Source: Lentzea xinjiangensis (GTDB lineage Bacteria; Actinomycetota; Actinomycetes; Mycobacteriales; Pseudonocardiaceae). From it: DNA of 64,000 bases. Made by a program: the position numbers and the translations under genes. How positions within the stretch are numbered: position 1 is the stretch's first letter; each line of letters begins with the position of its first letter. The notes below the pieces were generated by a model. The model worked only from the letters and a program-made list of their open reading frames with translations. It did no database searches and was not told the origin of the DNA. Positions 16,509-24,905 of the stretch are shown in pieces. The stretch is taken from positions 263,508-327,507 of the forward strand of contig NZ_FOFR01000007.1 of NCBI RefSeq assembly GCF_900110955.1. The letters are read 5' to 3'.

Positions 16509-19500
16509 ATGCCCCGCCCGGAAAGACCGCTCGACCCGTTCGCCGGGCCCGTCGAACAGTTCGCCTTCGACCTGCGCAAGCTCCGCGAGAAGGCAGGCTC
16601 CCCCGGCTACCGCGAGCTCGGCAGGCTCAGCCACTACTCCGCGAGCACCCTCGCCGACGCCGCCCGCGGCCAACGGCTGCCCAGCCTCGCCGTGACGCTC
16701 GCGTTCGTCCGGGCCTGCGGCGGCGACGAGCAGACGTGGGAACGGCGCTGGCGCGACATCGCCGAGACGACCGCCGCGGAACCCGAGGGCCCCTCCCCCT
16801 ACGTCGGCCTCAAGGCGTTCACCGAGCAGGACGCCGACCGCTTCTTCGGCCGGGAACGGCTCGTCGGCAAGCTGCTGGGCAAGCTGGAGCACCACGACAC
16901 CGTCCTGGTCGTCGGCGCGTCCGGCTCGGGCAAGTCCTCGCTGCTGCGGGCCGGGCTGCTGGCCCGCAGGACCGGCCGGCTGATCACGCCGAGCACCTGC
17001 GAGCAGCTCCCCCGGACCGAGGAACTGCTGGTCGTCGACCAGTTCGAGGAGATCTTCTCCCTGCCCCACCGCGACGAGTTCATCGCCGACCTGACGGACC
17101 GCCGCCACCAGACCGTCATCGGCCTGCGCGCCGACTTCTACGGCCACTGCGCCCGCTACCCCGGCCTGGCGGGCGCCGTCGAGGACGCCCAGGTGCTGGT
17201 CGGGCCGATGACCACGGACGAGCTGCGCAAGGCCATCACGCAACCCGCGGTCGAGGTCGGCTGCGCGCTCGAGACCGGTCTCGTCGCCCGGCTCATCGCG
17301 GACGCCACCGGCGAACCCGGCGTGCTCCCCCACGTCAGCCACGCGCTGCTGGAGACCTGGCGGCGACGGCGCGGCAACACCCTCACGCTCACCAGCTACC
17401 ACGAGAGCGGCGGCATCGCCCGCGCCGTCGCCAACACCGCCGAGCACGCCTTCACCGGCCTCGACGCCCAGCAGCGGCTCCGGGCGCGCCAGGTGTTCCT
17501 GCGCCTGGTCACGCCCGGCGACGGCACGGAGGACACCAAGCGCCGGGTCAAGCGGTCCGAGCTCGCGGCCGACGAGGTCGTCGAACACCTCGCGAAGGCC
17601 CGCATCCTCACCGTGGACGACGACAGCGTCGAGATCAGCCACGAGGCCGTGATCCGGAGCTGGCCGCGCCTGCGGGACTGGCTCGCCGAAGCGCGCGACG
17701 ACCTGCGCGTGCACCGCAGGCTGACCACCGCGGCCGCCGACTGGGAGGCGCACGGCCGCGACGCCGGGTCGCTGTACCGGGGCGCTCCCCTCACCCAGGC
17801 CGCCGACTGGGCCCAGCGCGAGCCGGACGCCCTCAACGCCGCGGAGAAGGCGTTCCTCGACGCCAGCAAGGCCGCCGCCGAGCACGACCTGGCCACCGAG
17901 CGGCGCCGCACGACCACCCTCCGGCGCGTCGTCGCGCTGCTGGCCGCACTGCTGCTGGTGGCCACCACCGCGACCGTGTTCGCGGTGCGAGCGCAACGGC
18001 AGACCACGGAACAACGCACCAATGCGTTCGCCCAGAAGGCCATCGCCGAGGCCAACGGCCTGCAGGACCGCGACCCCGGTCTCGCCGCCCAGCTGCGCCT
18101 CGCCGCCTACCGGCTGAGCGGCCTCCCGGTCGCCCGCGACAGCCTGCTCAGCACGTTCGCCGCGCCCCAGGTCACCGTGGTCCGCGGGCACCGGGAGGCC
18201 GCGTCGTTCGCGTTGTTCAGCCCGGACGGCAAGGTCATGGCTACAGTCGCCGACGACAAGACGCTGATCCTCTGGGACTTCACCGACCGCCACCACCCCA
18301 CCGAGCTCGGCCGCGCGCACGCCGGTGACGGCGCCACGCACGGCATGGCCTTCAGCCCCGACGGCCGCACGCTGGCCACCGCCGGCTGGGACGGCGCCAT
18401 CCGCCTGTTCGACGTCTCCGATCCGCGCAGGCCCGTCGAGAAGGCCCGCGTCGTCGGCCACGAGGGCCAGGTGCAGGCCGTGCAGTTCACCCCGGACAGC
18501 CGCCGGCTGGTCAGCAGCGGGCAGGACAAGACGATCAGGGTCTGGGACATCGCCGGCCCCGCCACCCTCCTGCGCACGATCCAGGCCCACGAGGAGCTCG
18601 TGCACTCCATCTCGCTCAACCGCGCCGGGACCACCATCGCGTCGTCGTCATGGGACGGCACGGTCAAGCTGTGGGAGGCCGCGACAGGCGCGCACCTCGC
18701 CACGATCACCTCCCCCGACGTCATCGCGTTCGACGCGGTCGTCTTCCACCCCAACGGCCGGATGATCGCCACCGGTGCCGACAACGGCGAAGTGCGGCTG
18801 TGGGACGTCACCGACCCGCGCAACCCGGCGCCGCTCGGCCTGCTGAGCGGGCACATCTTCTCGATCCACGCCCTGGCCTTCTCCCCCGACGGCAGGTTCC
18901 TCGCGAGCGGCGGCGGCGACAAGACCACCCGGCTGTGGGACGTCACCGACCCCCGCGACGCACAGCTCGCCACCGCCCTGGCAGGCCACACCGACACGCT
19001 GTGGTCCGTGGCGTTCAGCCCGGACTCCCGGCACGCGGTCACCGCGACCACCGACGCCGAGGTGCGCGTCCTGGACGTCGCCAACCTCAACTACCCGCAG
19101 CACCGGCAGACCGTCTGGAAGATCGACTACGACCGGCGCGGGCGGTACTTCGCGACCGTCTCCTCCGACGGCACGATCAAGCTGTGGCGCCCGGAGGACC
19201 GGCACGCCGCGCCCATCGTGACGCTGCCCGAGCTGGCGGCCGACGACGAGGCGATCACCGTCGACCTGCACCCGGAGCGCGACGTCGTGTTCGGGGCCAG
19301 CAAGGCGGGCAACGTGCTGTGGGACGTCACCGACCGCGACCGGCCGCGCGAGCTCAGCAGGGCGATCACCGGGAACCTCATGATCGTCGGCGCCACGTTC
19401 AGCCACGACGGCAGGACGCTCGCCGTCTCCGAGTACGACGGCGTGATCGGGCTCTGGAACGTCAGCGATCCGGCCAACCCGGTGAAGACCGGCAGCTTCG

Positions 19501-20147
19501 CCGTCCCCAAGACCGACACCGTGTGGCAGGTCGAGTTCTCCCAGGACGACCGCACGATCGTCATCGCGAGCGGCAGCCGCGAGCTGCAACTGTGGGACGT
19601 CAGCGACCCGTCGGCGCCCAGGGCCCACCCCGCCCTGCGCACCGACGAGAACCCGAACCCCATCCGCCGCGGCGGTCAGGCCGGACGCGAGGAGGTCATG
19701 ACCGTCGTGATCCACGGCAACGTCATGGCGTTCGCGAACATGGACAACAGCGGCGCGCTCTACGACATCAGCGATCCGTCACACCCGCGCAAGCTCGGCT
19801 CCCTGCCCAACGACGGCGGGCCGCTGCAACGCCTCGCCTTCTCCCCCGACGGCACCCTCATCGCCGCCGGGACCACCGACGACGTCATCCGCGTGTGGGA
19901 CGTGCGCGATCCCCGCAACCCCCAGCTGCGGGCAGTGCTGCACGGACACACGGAACGGGTGTGGGGCGTGGCCTTCGCACCGGACAACCGCACCCTCACG
20001 ACCGCCGGCGCGGACCGCACCGTCCGGGTGTGGGACATCGACGTCGAGGCCACAGCGGCCCGCGTGTGCGCCGCTACGACGGCGCACCTGTCCAGTCGGC
20101 ACTGGGAGCAGTACTTCCCCGGCGTCGACCCGAGGCCTCTCTGCTGA
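16509..20147 (+). CDS. XRE-nSTAND ATPase-WD40 repeat protein with membrane segment
   Basis: Protein of 1212 residues. Order: an HTH-like N-terminus (about 18-90); the linker SPYVGLKAFTEQDADRFFGRERL typical of nSTAND proteins; Walker A GASGSGKSS (136-144); Walker B LLVVDQFEEIF (Asp177); arm region with ISHEAVIRSWPRLRDWL; one transmembrane helix VALLAALLLVATTATVFAV (about 475-495); then about 14 WD40 repeats (FSPDGRTLATAGWDGAIRLFDV type) to the end. Such proteins are signal-sensing ATPases. The single helix would place the propeller outside or across the membrane. Ligand unknown; an immune role is possible but not shown. Confidence 0.93.
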   Translation: MPRPERPLDPFAGPVEQFAFDLRKLREKAGSPGYRELGRLSHYSASTLADAARGQRLPSLAVTLAFVRACGGDEQTWERRWRDIAETTAAEPEGPSPYVGLKAFTEQDADRFFGRERLVGKLLGKLEHHDTVLVVGASGSGKSSLLRAGLLARRTGRLITPSTCEQLPRTEELLVVDQFEEIFSLPHRDEFIADLTDRRHQTVIGLRADFYGHCARYPGLAGAVEDAQVLVGPMTTDELRKAITQPAVEVGCALETGLVARLIADATGEPGVLPHVSHALLETWRRRRGNTLTLTSYHESGGIARAVANTAEHAFTGLDAQQRLRARQVFLRLVTPGDGTEDTKRRVKRSELAADEVVEHLAKARILTVDDDSVEISHEAVIRSWPRLRDWLAEARDDLRVHRRLTTAAADWEAHGRDAGSLYRGAPLTQAADWAQREPDALNAAEKAFLDASKAAAEHDLATERRRTTTLRRVVALLAALLLVATTATVFAVRAQRQTTEQRTNAFAQKAIAEANGLQDRDPGLAAQLRLAAYRLSGLPVARDSLLSTFAAPQVTVVRGHREAASFALFSPDGKVMATVADDKTLILWDFTDRHHPTELGRAHAGDGATHGMAFSPDGRTLATAGWDGAIRLFDVSDPRRPVEKARVVGHEGQVQAVQFTPDSRRLVSSGQDKTIRVWDIAGPATLLRTIQAHEELVHSISLNRAGTTIASSSWDGTVKLWEAATGAHLATITSPDVIAFDAVVFHPNGRMIATGADNGEVRLWDVTDPRNPAPLGLLSGHIFSIHALAFSPDGRFLASGGGDKTTRLWDVTDPRDAQLATALAGHTDTLWSVAFSPDSRHAVTATTDAEVRVLDVANLNYPQHRQTVWKIDYDRRGRYFATVSSDGTIKLWRPEDRHAAPIVTLPELAADDEAITVDLHPERDVVFGASKAGNVLWDVTDRDRPRELSRAITGNLMIVGATFSHDGRTLAVSEYDGVIGLWNVSDPANPVKTGSFAVPKTDTVWQVEFSQDDRTIVIASGSRELQLWDVSDPSAPRAHPALRTDENPNPIRRGGQAGREEVMTVVIHGNVMAFANMDNSGALYDISDPSHPRKLGSLPNDGGPLQRLAFSPDGTLIAAGTTDDVIRVWDVRDPRNPQLRAVLHGHTERVWGVAFAPDNRTLTTAGADRTVRVWDIDVEATAARVCAATTAHLSSRHWEQYFPGVDPRPLC

Positions 20148-20190
20148 ACACCACCCTTCCCCCTCCTCGTCACCTCCTTTGTAGTGCGAA

Positions 20191-20233
20191 AACGTTGTTT
20201 GGTGTCGGTGCCCCGGCGCCTTACAACAACGTT
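20191..20233 (+). terminator. stem-loop downstream of the WD40 gene
   Basis: AACGTTGTT (20191-20199) is the reverse complement of AACAACGTT (20225-20233). The enclosed segment holds a second stem, ggtgcc/ggcgcc with one G-T pair. It lies 44 bp after the WD40 stop and before the third motif copy, so it is a candidate terminator. Confidence 0.45.
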
Positions 20234-20273
20234 CGTGCAACGGCGGTGACGACCGGGGGAAGGTGACTCTTCA

Positions 20274-20300
20274 GTCAACACTGAAACAATAAAATATACC
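20274..20300 (+). promoter_or_regulatory. recurrent motif GTCAACACTGAA with -10-like hexamer (copy 3)
   Basis: The 12-mer at 20274-20285 is followed by caataaaatatacc; TATACC lies 15 bp after GTCAAC and about 34 bp ahead of the ATG at 20334. It is the most A/T-rich of the three copies and looks most like a core promoter. Confidence 0.55.
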
Positions 20301-20333
20301 GAACTTGTTGCGGATGTGATCAGATTCCGGGTC

Positions 20334-20777
20334 ATGGAGCTCGTGCCGCACGAAGTCGGGGTTGCGCACAGCGCACTGCCGCACGACGAAACATCCGCCC
20401 GCGCCCTGCTCGCCGAAGCCGCGGCGCAGGGCCTGCACACCGTCGTCGTCACCGCTGACGAAGGTGACGACCGCGCCATCGCCGTCCTGCGCGAACTGCG
20501 CGCCGAATGGCATGCGGAGGGCGGTCGGATCACCGCCCGGCTGGACACGGACGCCCAGGGGCAGCTCGCGCACCTGTGGGGCCTGACAGCGGACGAGCGG
20601 GCCGCGTGGCTCGCCGCGTTCCCCCGCCACGACGACCCGAACTGGTGGATGCACCGCCTGCTGGTGCTCAACCACCACCCGGAGTGGGCGCCGCTCAAGG
20701 ACTGGCTGGTCGACGAGCACGTGCGGCTCTTCGGCCGGCCGCCGGGCAGGCGCCGCTCTAGCGCGGCAGGCCGCTGA
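20334..20777 (+). CDS. hypothetical protein
   Basis: Protein of 147 residues, MELVPHEVGVAHSALPHDETSARALLAEAAAQGLH, rich in Trp and His toward the end (DDPNWWMHRLLVLNHHPEWAPLKDWLVDEHVRLFG). No family recognised and no membrane segment. It follows the third copy of the recurrent motif. A GTG at 20316 would add six residues. The last 20 bases overlap the convergent membrane-protein gene. Confidence 0.65.
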   Translation: MELVPHEVGVAHSALPHDETSARALLAEAAAQGLHTVVVTADEGDDRAIAVLRELRAEWHAEGGRITARLDTDAQGQLAHLWGLTADERAAWLAAFPRHDDPNWWMHRLLVLNHHPEWAPLKDWLVDEHVRLFGRPPGRRRSSAAGR

Positions 20778-21849
20778 GGTCGGGCTGGCGCAGCCGCTGG
20801 ATCCAGGGAACCGGGTCTTCCTTCGGGGTGTCCCGGTCCGGCTGGACCACGGCGAACGTCAGCACGCGCACCCTCGGCACCCCCACCGCGATCACGTCGC
20901 CGTGCGTGCCGGCGATCCACATGACGCCGGTGTCGGCGATGTTCGCGATCACGTCCAGATCCGTGACCACGAACTGCACGAGCGCGAGGCCGCCGGGCAT
21001 CTCGGCGAGCCCGGCGACGTTCTGGTTGGGCTCCCACGGGAACAGCGTGATCGGCACCGGCGTCCACCGGTCCGAGTTCTCGACCGCCGTCACGGCGTCG
21101 CGGTACCAGCGGCCGATCTCGATCGAGACCGGGATGCCGAGCAGCCCCGCCCCGAGCAGCAGCCCGCCGACGACCAGCCCGGCCGGGGCGAGCGGGAACA
21201 GGCTGAGCAGCACCAGCACCCCGCCGGCACCCGCGGGCACCGCCGCCCACAACCACGCCCGCGCGCCCCACCGCAGACCCTGGTGCGCCCCGGCGACCGC
21301 CGGATCGTCCAGCGGCCGGCCGAGCGGCCGCTCCACGCGCTCGCGCGCGGGGTAGTCGCCGGTGTCGACCACGGCGTTCTCCATCTTCGCGAGCCCCGCC
21401 GCCCGGACGACCGCCTTGCCGTGCTCGTCCGGACCGCAGACGAAGACCTCCTGCCGCTCCAGCACCATGTCCGCGAGGTCGTCGAACCAGCCCTTGAGCA
21501 CCAGCCCGTCCAGCAGCAGGCGGTCCGACACGTCCTCGGGCTGCTTCTCGGCGGCCGTGGCCCGGACCCGCCGCCACGGCTGCTCGAGCAGACCACGCCG
21601 CTCGGCGCGGGTGCCCGTCCAGTGGATCAGCGGCGTCAGCCCGCACGTGAGCGCGGCCAGGACCAGCACCGACATCGCACCGATGGTGCCCGGTGTCGTC
21701 GGCATGAACAGGCACGCCACCGCGGCCGCGGCCGCCACGAGCCCGACAACGCCGAGGGCTCTCGTCCCCCAGCGCAGGTCCTGCAGGATGAGACCGGTGG
21801 ACCAGTCGTCCTTCGCGGGCACGTCCGTCCGCGGCTCCAGGTACTGCAC
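20758..21849 (-). CDS. four-helix membrane protein of unknown function
   Basis: Protein of about 363 residues with two hydrophobic hairpins (GVVGLVAAAAAVACLFM and AMSVLVLAALTCGLTPLI near residues 30-70; AWLWAAVPAGAGGVLVLLSLF and GLVVGGLLLGAGLLGIPVSI near 195-240) separated by a soluble loop (DRLLLDGLVLKGWFDDLADMVLERQEVFV...). The C-terminal domain (ALVQFVVTDLDVIANIADTGVMWIAG) is soluble. No family is recognised. GTG 21849, six bases after GGGGGA, is preferred; GTG 21852 is possible. It is probably in the same transcript as the hydrolase. Confidence 0.75.
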   Translation of the reverse strand: MQYLEPRTDVPAKDDWSTGLILQDLRWGTRALGVVGLVAAAAAVACLFMPTTPGTIGAMSVLVLAALTCGLTPLIHWTGTRAERRGLLEQPWRRVRATAAEKQPEDVSDRLLLDGLVLKGWFDDLADMVLERQEVFVCGPDEHGKAVVRAAGLAKMENAVVDTGDYPARERVERPLGRPLDDPAVAGAHQGLRWGARAWLWAAVPAGAGGVLVLLSLFPLAPAGLVVGGLLLGAGLLGIPVSIEIGRWYRDAVTAVENSDRWTPVPITLFPWEPNQNVAGLAEMPGGLALVQFVVTDLDVIANIADTGVMWIAGTHGDVIAVGVPRVRVLTFAVVQPDRDTPKEDPVPWIQRLRQPDLSGLPR

Positions 21850-21863
21850 CACCGGTCCCCCAG

Positions 21864-22697
21864 CTACGCCTTCGCGGCCACCTCGCGGATCAGGTTCGCG
21901 ATCTCCACCGGCCGTTCCAGCGGAAGCATATGACCCGCGTCGGTGAGCACGACCGAGGTTCCGCCGAACTTGACCGCGTCCGTCTCGGGCACCAGCCGGT
22001 CCTCGTCCCCCACCACGGCGACCACGGTCTTCTCCTGGGCCACCATCAGCCCCGCCTCGCGGTCGTACCGGTCCACGGCGGGCCGGAACAGCGCGACCGT
22101 CTCCGGCCAGTGCCCCCACACCATGTCCGCGGTCAGCTCCACGTCCTCGTCCGCCGGCTCGTCACCGAACAGCCACCAGCGCAGCCCCGCGGTCTTGGTC
22201 GGCTCGATCTTCTCCCGCACCGCCCGCACGATCGGCCCGAACGCCCGCTCCAGCTCCCGCACGAGCTTGCCGAGCGCCTTGGGCCAGGCGAGCGAGGTCT
22301 CGCTCAGCCCGCTCGCCGCCATCGACACGAAGACGGTGCCCAGCACCCGTTGCCGGAACAGCCGCGGCCGCCGCTCGGCCATCGCCAGCGCCGCCATACC
22401 GCCCATGGAGTGCCCGGCGAGCACGATGTGCCCTTCCGGCACCGCGCGTTCGACCAGCTCCCCCAGGTCGTCGCCGAGCTGCTCGATCGTCGCCGACTCC
22501 TTGGTGGCGCCGGCCGACCTGCCGTGGCCGCGGTGGTCGTAGGCGATGACCTGGAAGTCCCCGCTCAGCTGCTCGACCACCTTGTGCCAGCTGCGGTGGT
22601 CGAGCGCGTAGCCGTGCGCCAGCACGACCGTGACCGGTGAGTCGGGGTTGCCCGCGCGCAGCACGTTGAGCTCGGTCCCGTCCTCCAGCAGCACCAT
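21864..22697 (-). CDS. alpha/beta hydrolase
   Basis: Alpha/beta-fold hydrolase of 277 residues. Visible motifs: oxyanion region LAHGYALDHRSW, AYDHRGHGRS, nucleophile elbow AGHSMGG (Ser near residue 97), acid in VVGDEDRLVPE and catalytic His in LTDAGHMLPLERP. It is typical of esterase/haloperoxidase-like hydrolases; substrate unknown. Its ribosome site (AAAGG) lies inside one arm of a perfect 18-bp inverted repeat just upstream. Confidence 0.9.
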   Translation of the reverse strand: MVLLEDGTELNVLRAGNPDSPVTVVLAHGYALDHRSWHKVVEQLSGDFQVIAYDHRGHGRSAGATKESATIEQLGDDLGELVERAVPEGHIVLAGHSMGGMAALAMAERRPRLFRQRVLGTVFVSMAASGLSETSLAWPKALGKLVRELERAFGPIVRAVREKIEPTKTAGLRWWLFGDEPADEDVELTADMVWGHWPETVALFRPAVDRYDREAGLMVAQEKTVVAVVGDEDRLVPETDAVKFGGTSVVLTDAGHMLPLERPVEIANLIREVAAKA

Positions 22698-22703
22698 GGG
22701 GTT

Positions 22704-22752
22704 CCTTTCGCCGTGTCGTCTGTTCGTCCTAACGAGACGACACGGCGAAAGG
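22704..22752 (-). promoter_or_regulatory. perfect 18-bp inverted repeat covering hydrolase ribosome site
   Basis: Arms 22704-22721 and 22735-22752 are perfect reverse complements with a 13-base loop, seven bases from the hydrolase ATG and nine from the SDR stop. On the minus strand the downstream arm ends in GGCGAAAGG, the likely Shine-Dalgarno of the hydrolase. It can act as a terminator for the SDR transcript, as an operator, or as an RNA hairpin that hides the ribosome site. No U-run follows. Confidence 0.7.
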
Positions 22753-22760
22753 ACACGGTG

Positions 22761-23537
22761 TTATGTCCGACCCAGCACGACATCCGGCGGCATCTGTCCC
22801 GGGACGCCGCGGAACCGGTAGGCCGACGCCTGCCCGCCGGGCTGGATGATCCACGCCTCCCCCGGCTGCCCCTGCGCGAGCACGACCTGCACCGCGTCGG
22901 CGATGTCGGAGGGCGTCAGCAACGGGAAGCCGACGGCGTCGAACTCCTCCCTCGCCGCTCCGAGCAGCAACGTGTCCACGAAGCCGGGGCACAGCGCCGA
23001 GACCACGATGCCCTCGTCCGCCAGCGCCTTGCCCGCCGCCCGCGCGTACCCGACGACCGCGTGCTTGGTGAGCGTGTACAGCGGATCCGCCGGCATCGCG
23101 GCCAGCCCGGCCAGCGACGCGGTGATCACGACCTTCCCGCCGCCCTGCCGCCGCAACGCGGGCACCGCGGCGCACAGCCCGTACACCACGTGGTCGACGT
23201 TGACGCCGACCAGCTTGCGGTAGCGGGCGACGTCCAGCGCGTCGTCGACACCGGCCTGCCCGCCGCCGATCCCGGCGTTGAGGTGCACGACGTCGAGCCG
23301 GCCGAGCTCCTCCTCCACCCGCTCGACCGCGGCGGGCATCGTCGCCGGGTCGGCGACGTCACCGCCCAAGGCGATGCCGTCCACCGCGGAGGCGACCCGC
23401 CGGGCGCCGGCGGCGTCGAGGTCGAGCACCGCCACCCGTGCGCCGAGCTTCGCGAGCCGGTGCACGACGGCGGCGCCGATCCCGCCCGCGCCGCCGGTGA
23501 CCAGCGCGACCCGGCCGGTCAGGTCCACACTGGACAT
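22761..23537 (-). CDS. short-chain dehydrogenase/reductase
   Basis: Rossmann-fold oxidoreductase of 258 residues. Cofactor motif TGGAGGIGAAV near residue 14, NAGIGGG, the active-site Ser in VITASLAG and YTLTK with Tyr and Lys. Acidic residues after beta-2 (VLDLDAAGA) suggest NAD rather than NADP. The substrate is unknown. It starts ten bases after the M20 peptidase stop, so they are probably co-transcribed. Confidence 0.92.
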   Translation of the reverse strand: MSSVDLTGRVALVTGGAGGIGAAVVHRLAKLGARVAVLDLDAAGARRVASAVDGIALGGDVADPATMPAAVERVEEELGRLDVVHLNAGIGGGQAGVDDALDVARYRKLVGVNVDHVVYGLCAAVPALRRQGGGKVVITASLAGLAAMPADPLYTLTKHAVVGYARAAGKALADEGIVVSALCPGFVDTLLLGAAREEFDAVGFPLLTPSDIADAVQVVLAQGQPGEAWIIQPGGQASAYRFRGVPGQMPPDVVLGRT

Positions 23538-23547
23538 GGCATCTCCC

Positions 23548-24873
23548 TTAGCTGTTGCGCAGGAAGCGGTCGAGGACGCGGACGCCGAACTTGAGCGCGT
23601 CCACCGGCACGCGCTCGTCCACGCCGTGGAAGAGACCGGAGAAGTCGAGGTCCGGCGGCAGCTTCAGCGGCGCGAAGCCGAAGTTGCGGATGCCGAGCTG
23701 CTGGAACGACTTGGCGTCGGTGCCGCCGGAGAGCATGTACGGCAGCACGCGGGCGCCGGGGTCCTCGGCGATGATCGACGCCGTCATCGCGTCGACCAGG
23801 GCGCCGTCGAACGTCGTCTCCACCGGCGGCAAGCCGACCCACTCGCGTTCCACGTCCGGGCCGAGGAGCTCGGCGAGCTCGCGGTCGAACGCCTCCTCGC
23901 GGCCCGGCAGGATGCGGCAGTCCACAGTGGCCTCGGCCGTCGACGGGATGACGTTCGCCTTGTAGCCCGCGGACAGCATCGTGGGGTTCGCGGTGTCGCG
24001 CAGCGTCGCGCCGATCATCCGCGACAGCGCGCCGAGCTTGCCGATCGAGCCCTCGACGTCGTCGTCCGGGAACTCCAGGCCGGTGATCTCGCTGACACCG
24101 TCGAGGAACTCCCGCACCGACGGCCGGATGACCAGCGGCCACCTGTGCTGGTCCAGGCGCGTCACCGCGGCGGCGAGCTTCGCGACCGCGTTGTCGCGGT
24201 GGATCATGCTGCCGTGGCCGGCGGTGCCCTTGACCCGCAGCTTGAGCCAGCGGATGCCCTTCTCGGCGGTCTCGACCAGGTAGGCGCGGACGTCGTCCTT
24301 GAGCGTGACCGAGAACCCGCCGACCTCGCTGATCGCCTCCGTGACGCCCTCGAAGAGCTCGGGCCGGTTCTCCACCAGCCACTTCGCGCCGAACAGGCCG
24401 CCCGCCTCCTCGTCGGCGAGGAAGGCGAACACGATGTCGCGCAGCGGCACGACGTTCTCGCGCTTGAAGTGCCTGGCCAGCGCGAGCGTCATGCCGACCA
24501 TGTCCTTCATGTCGACCGCGCCGCGCCCCCACACGTAGCCGTCCTGCACGGCGCCGGAGAACGGGTGCACCGACCACTCGGAGGCGTCGGCCGGGACGAC
24601 GTCGAGGTGGCCGTGGACCAGCAGCGCACCGCGGCCGGGGTCCGCACCGGCCAGGCGCGCGACCACGTTGCCGCGGCCCTTCGCACCCGACTCGACGTAG
24701 GTGGTCTCGTAGCCGACCTCGGACAGCTTCTCGGCCACCCACTCGGCGGCCGCGCGCTCCCCCACCAGCGTCGCGGGATCACCGGTGTTGGTGGTGTCGA
24801 TCCTGATCAGCTCGCTGACCAGTGCCACTGCCTCGTCCTGCGCCCGTGCCAGCGCGTTCTCCACTGTGCTCAC
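23548..24873 (-). CDS. M20/M25/M40 family metallopeptidase
   Basis: Di-zinc hydrolase of 441 residues. Metal and catalytic motifs: LVHGHLDVVPAD (His and Asp), GRGAVDMKD, the catalytic Glu pair in FLADEEAGG, and the C-terminal metal His in MLSGGTDAKSF. The dimerisation domain follows VKGTAGHGSMIHRDNA. It belongs to the ArgE/DapE-like group common in actinobacteria (Rv2141c type). The exact amide substrate is unknown. ATG 24873 is consistent with the usual length. Confidence 0.92.
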   Translation of the reverse strand: MSTVENALARAQDEAVALVSELIRIDTTNTGDPATLVGERAAAEWVAEKLSEVGYETTYVESGAKGRGNVVARLAGADPGRGALLVHGHLDVVPADASEWSVHPFSGAVQDGYVWGRGAVDMKDMVGMTLALARHFKRENVVPLRDIVFAFLADEEAGGLFGAKWLVENRPELFEGVTEAISEVGGFSVTLKDDVRAYLVETAEKGIRWLKLRVKGTAGHGSMIHRDNAVAKLAAAVTRLDQHRWPLVIRPSVREFLDGVSEITGLEFPDDDVEGSIGKLGALSRMIGATLRDTANPTMLSAGYKANVIPSTAEATVDCRILPGREEAFDRELAELLGPDVEREWVGLPPVETTFDGALVDAMTASIIAEDPGARVLPYMLSGGTDAKSFQQLGIRNFGFAPLKLPPDLDFSGLFHGVDERVPVDALKFGVRVLDRFLRNS

Positions 24874-24905
24874 CCCGTCTTCCTACCACCCCGTTCCGGC
24901 GGCGG

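Noticed and set aside
18650..20266. Plus-strand frame of 538 codons inside the WD40 gene
   Set aside because: Arg/Pro/Gly low-complexity translation in a second frame of a clear WD40 gene.
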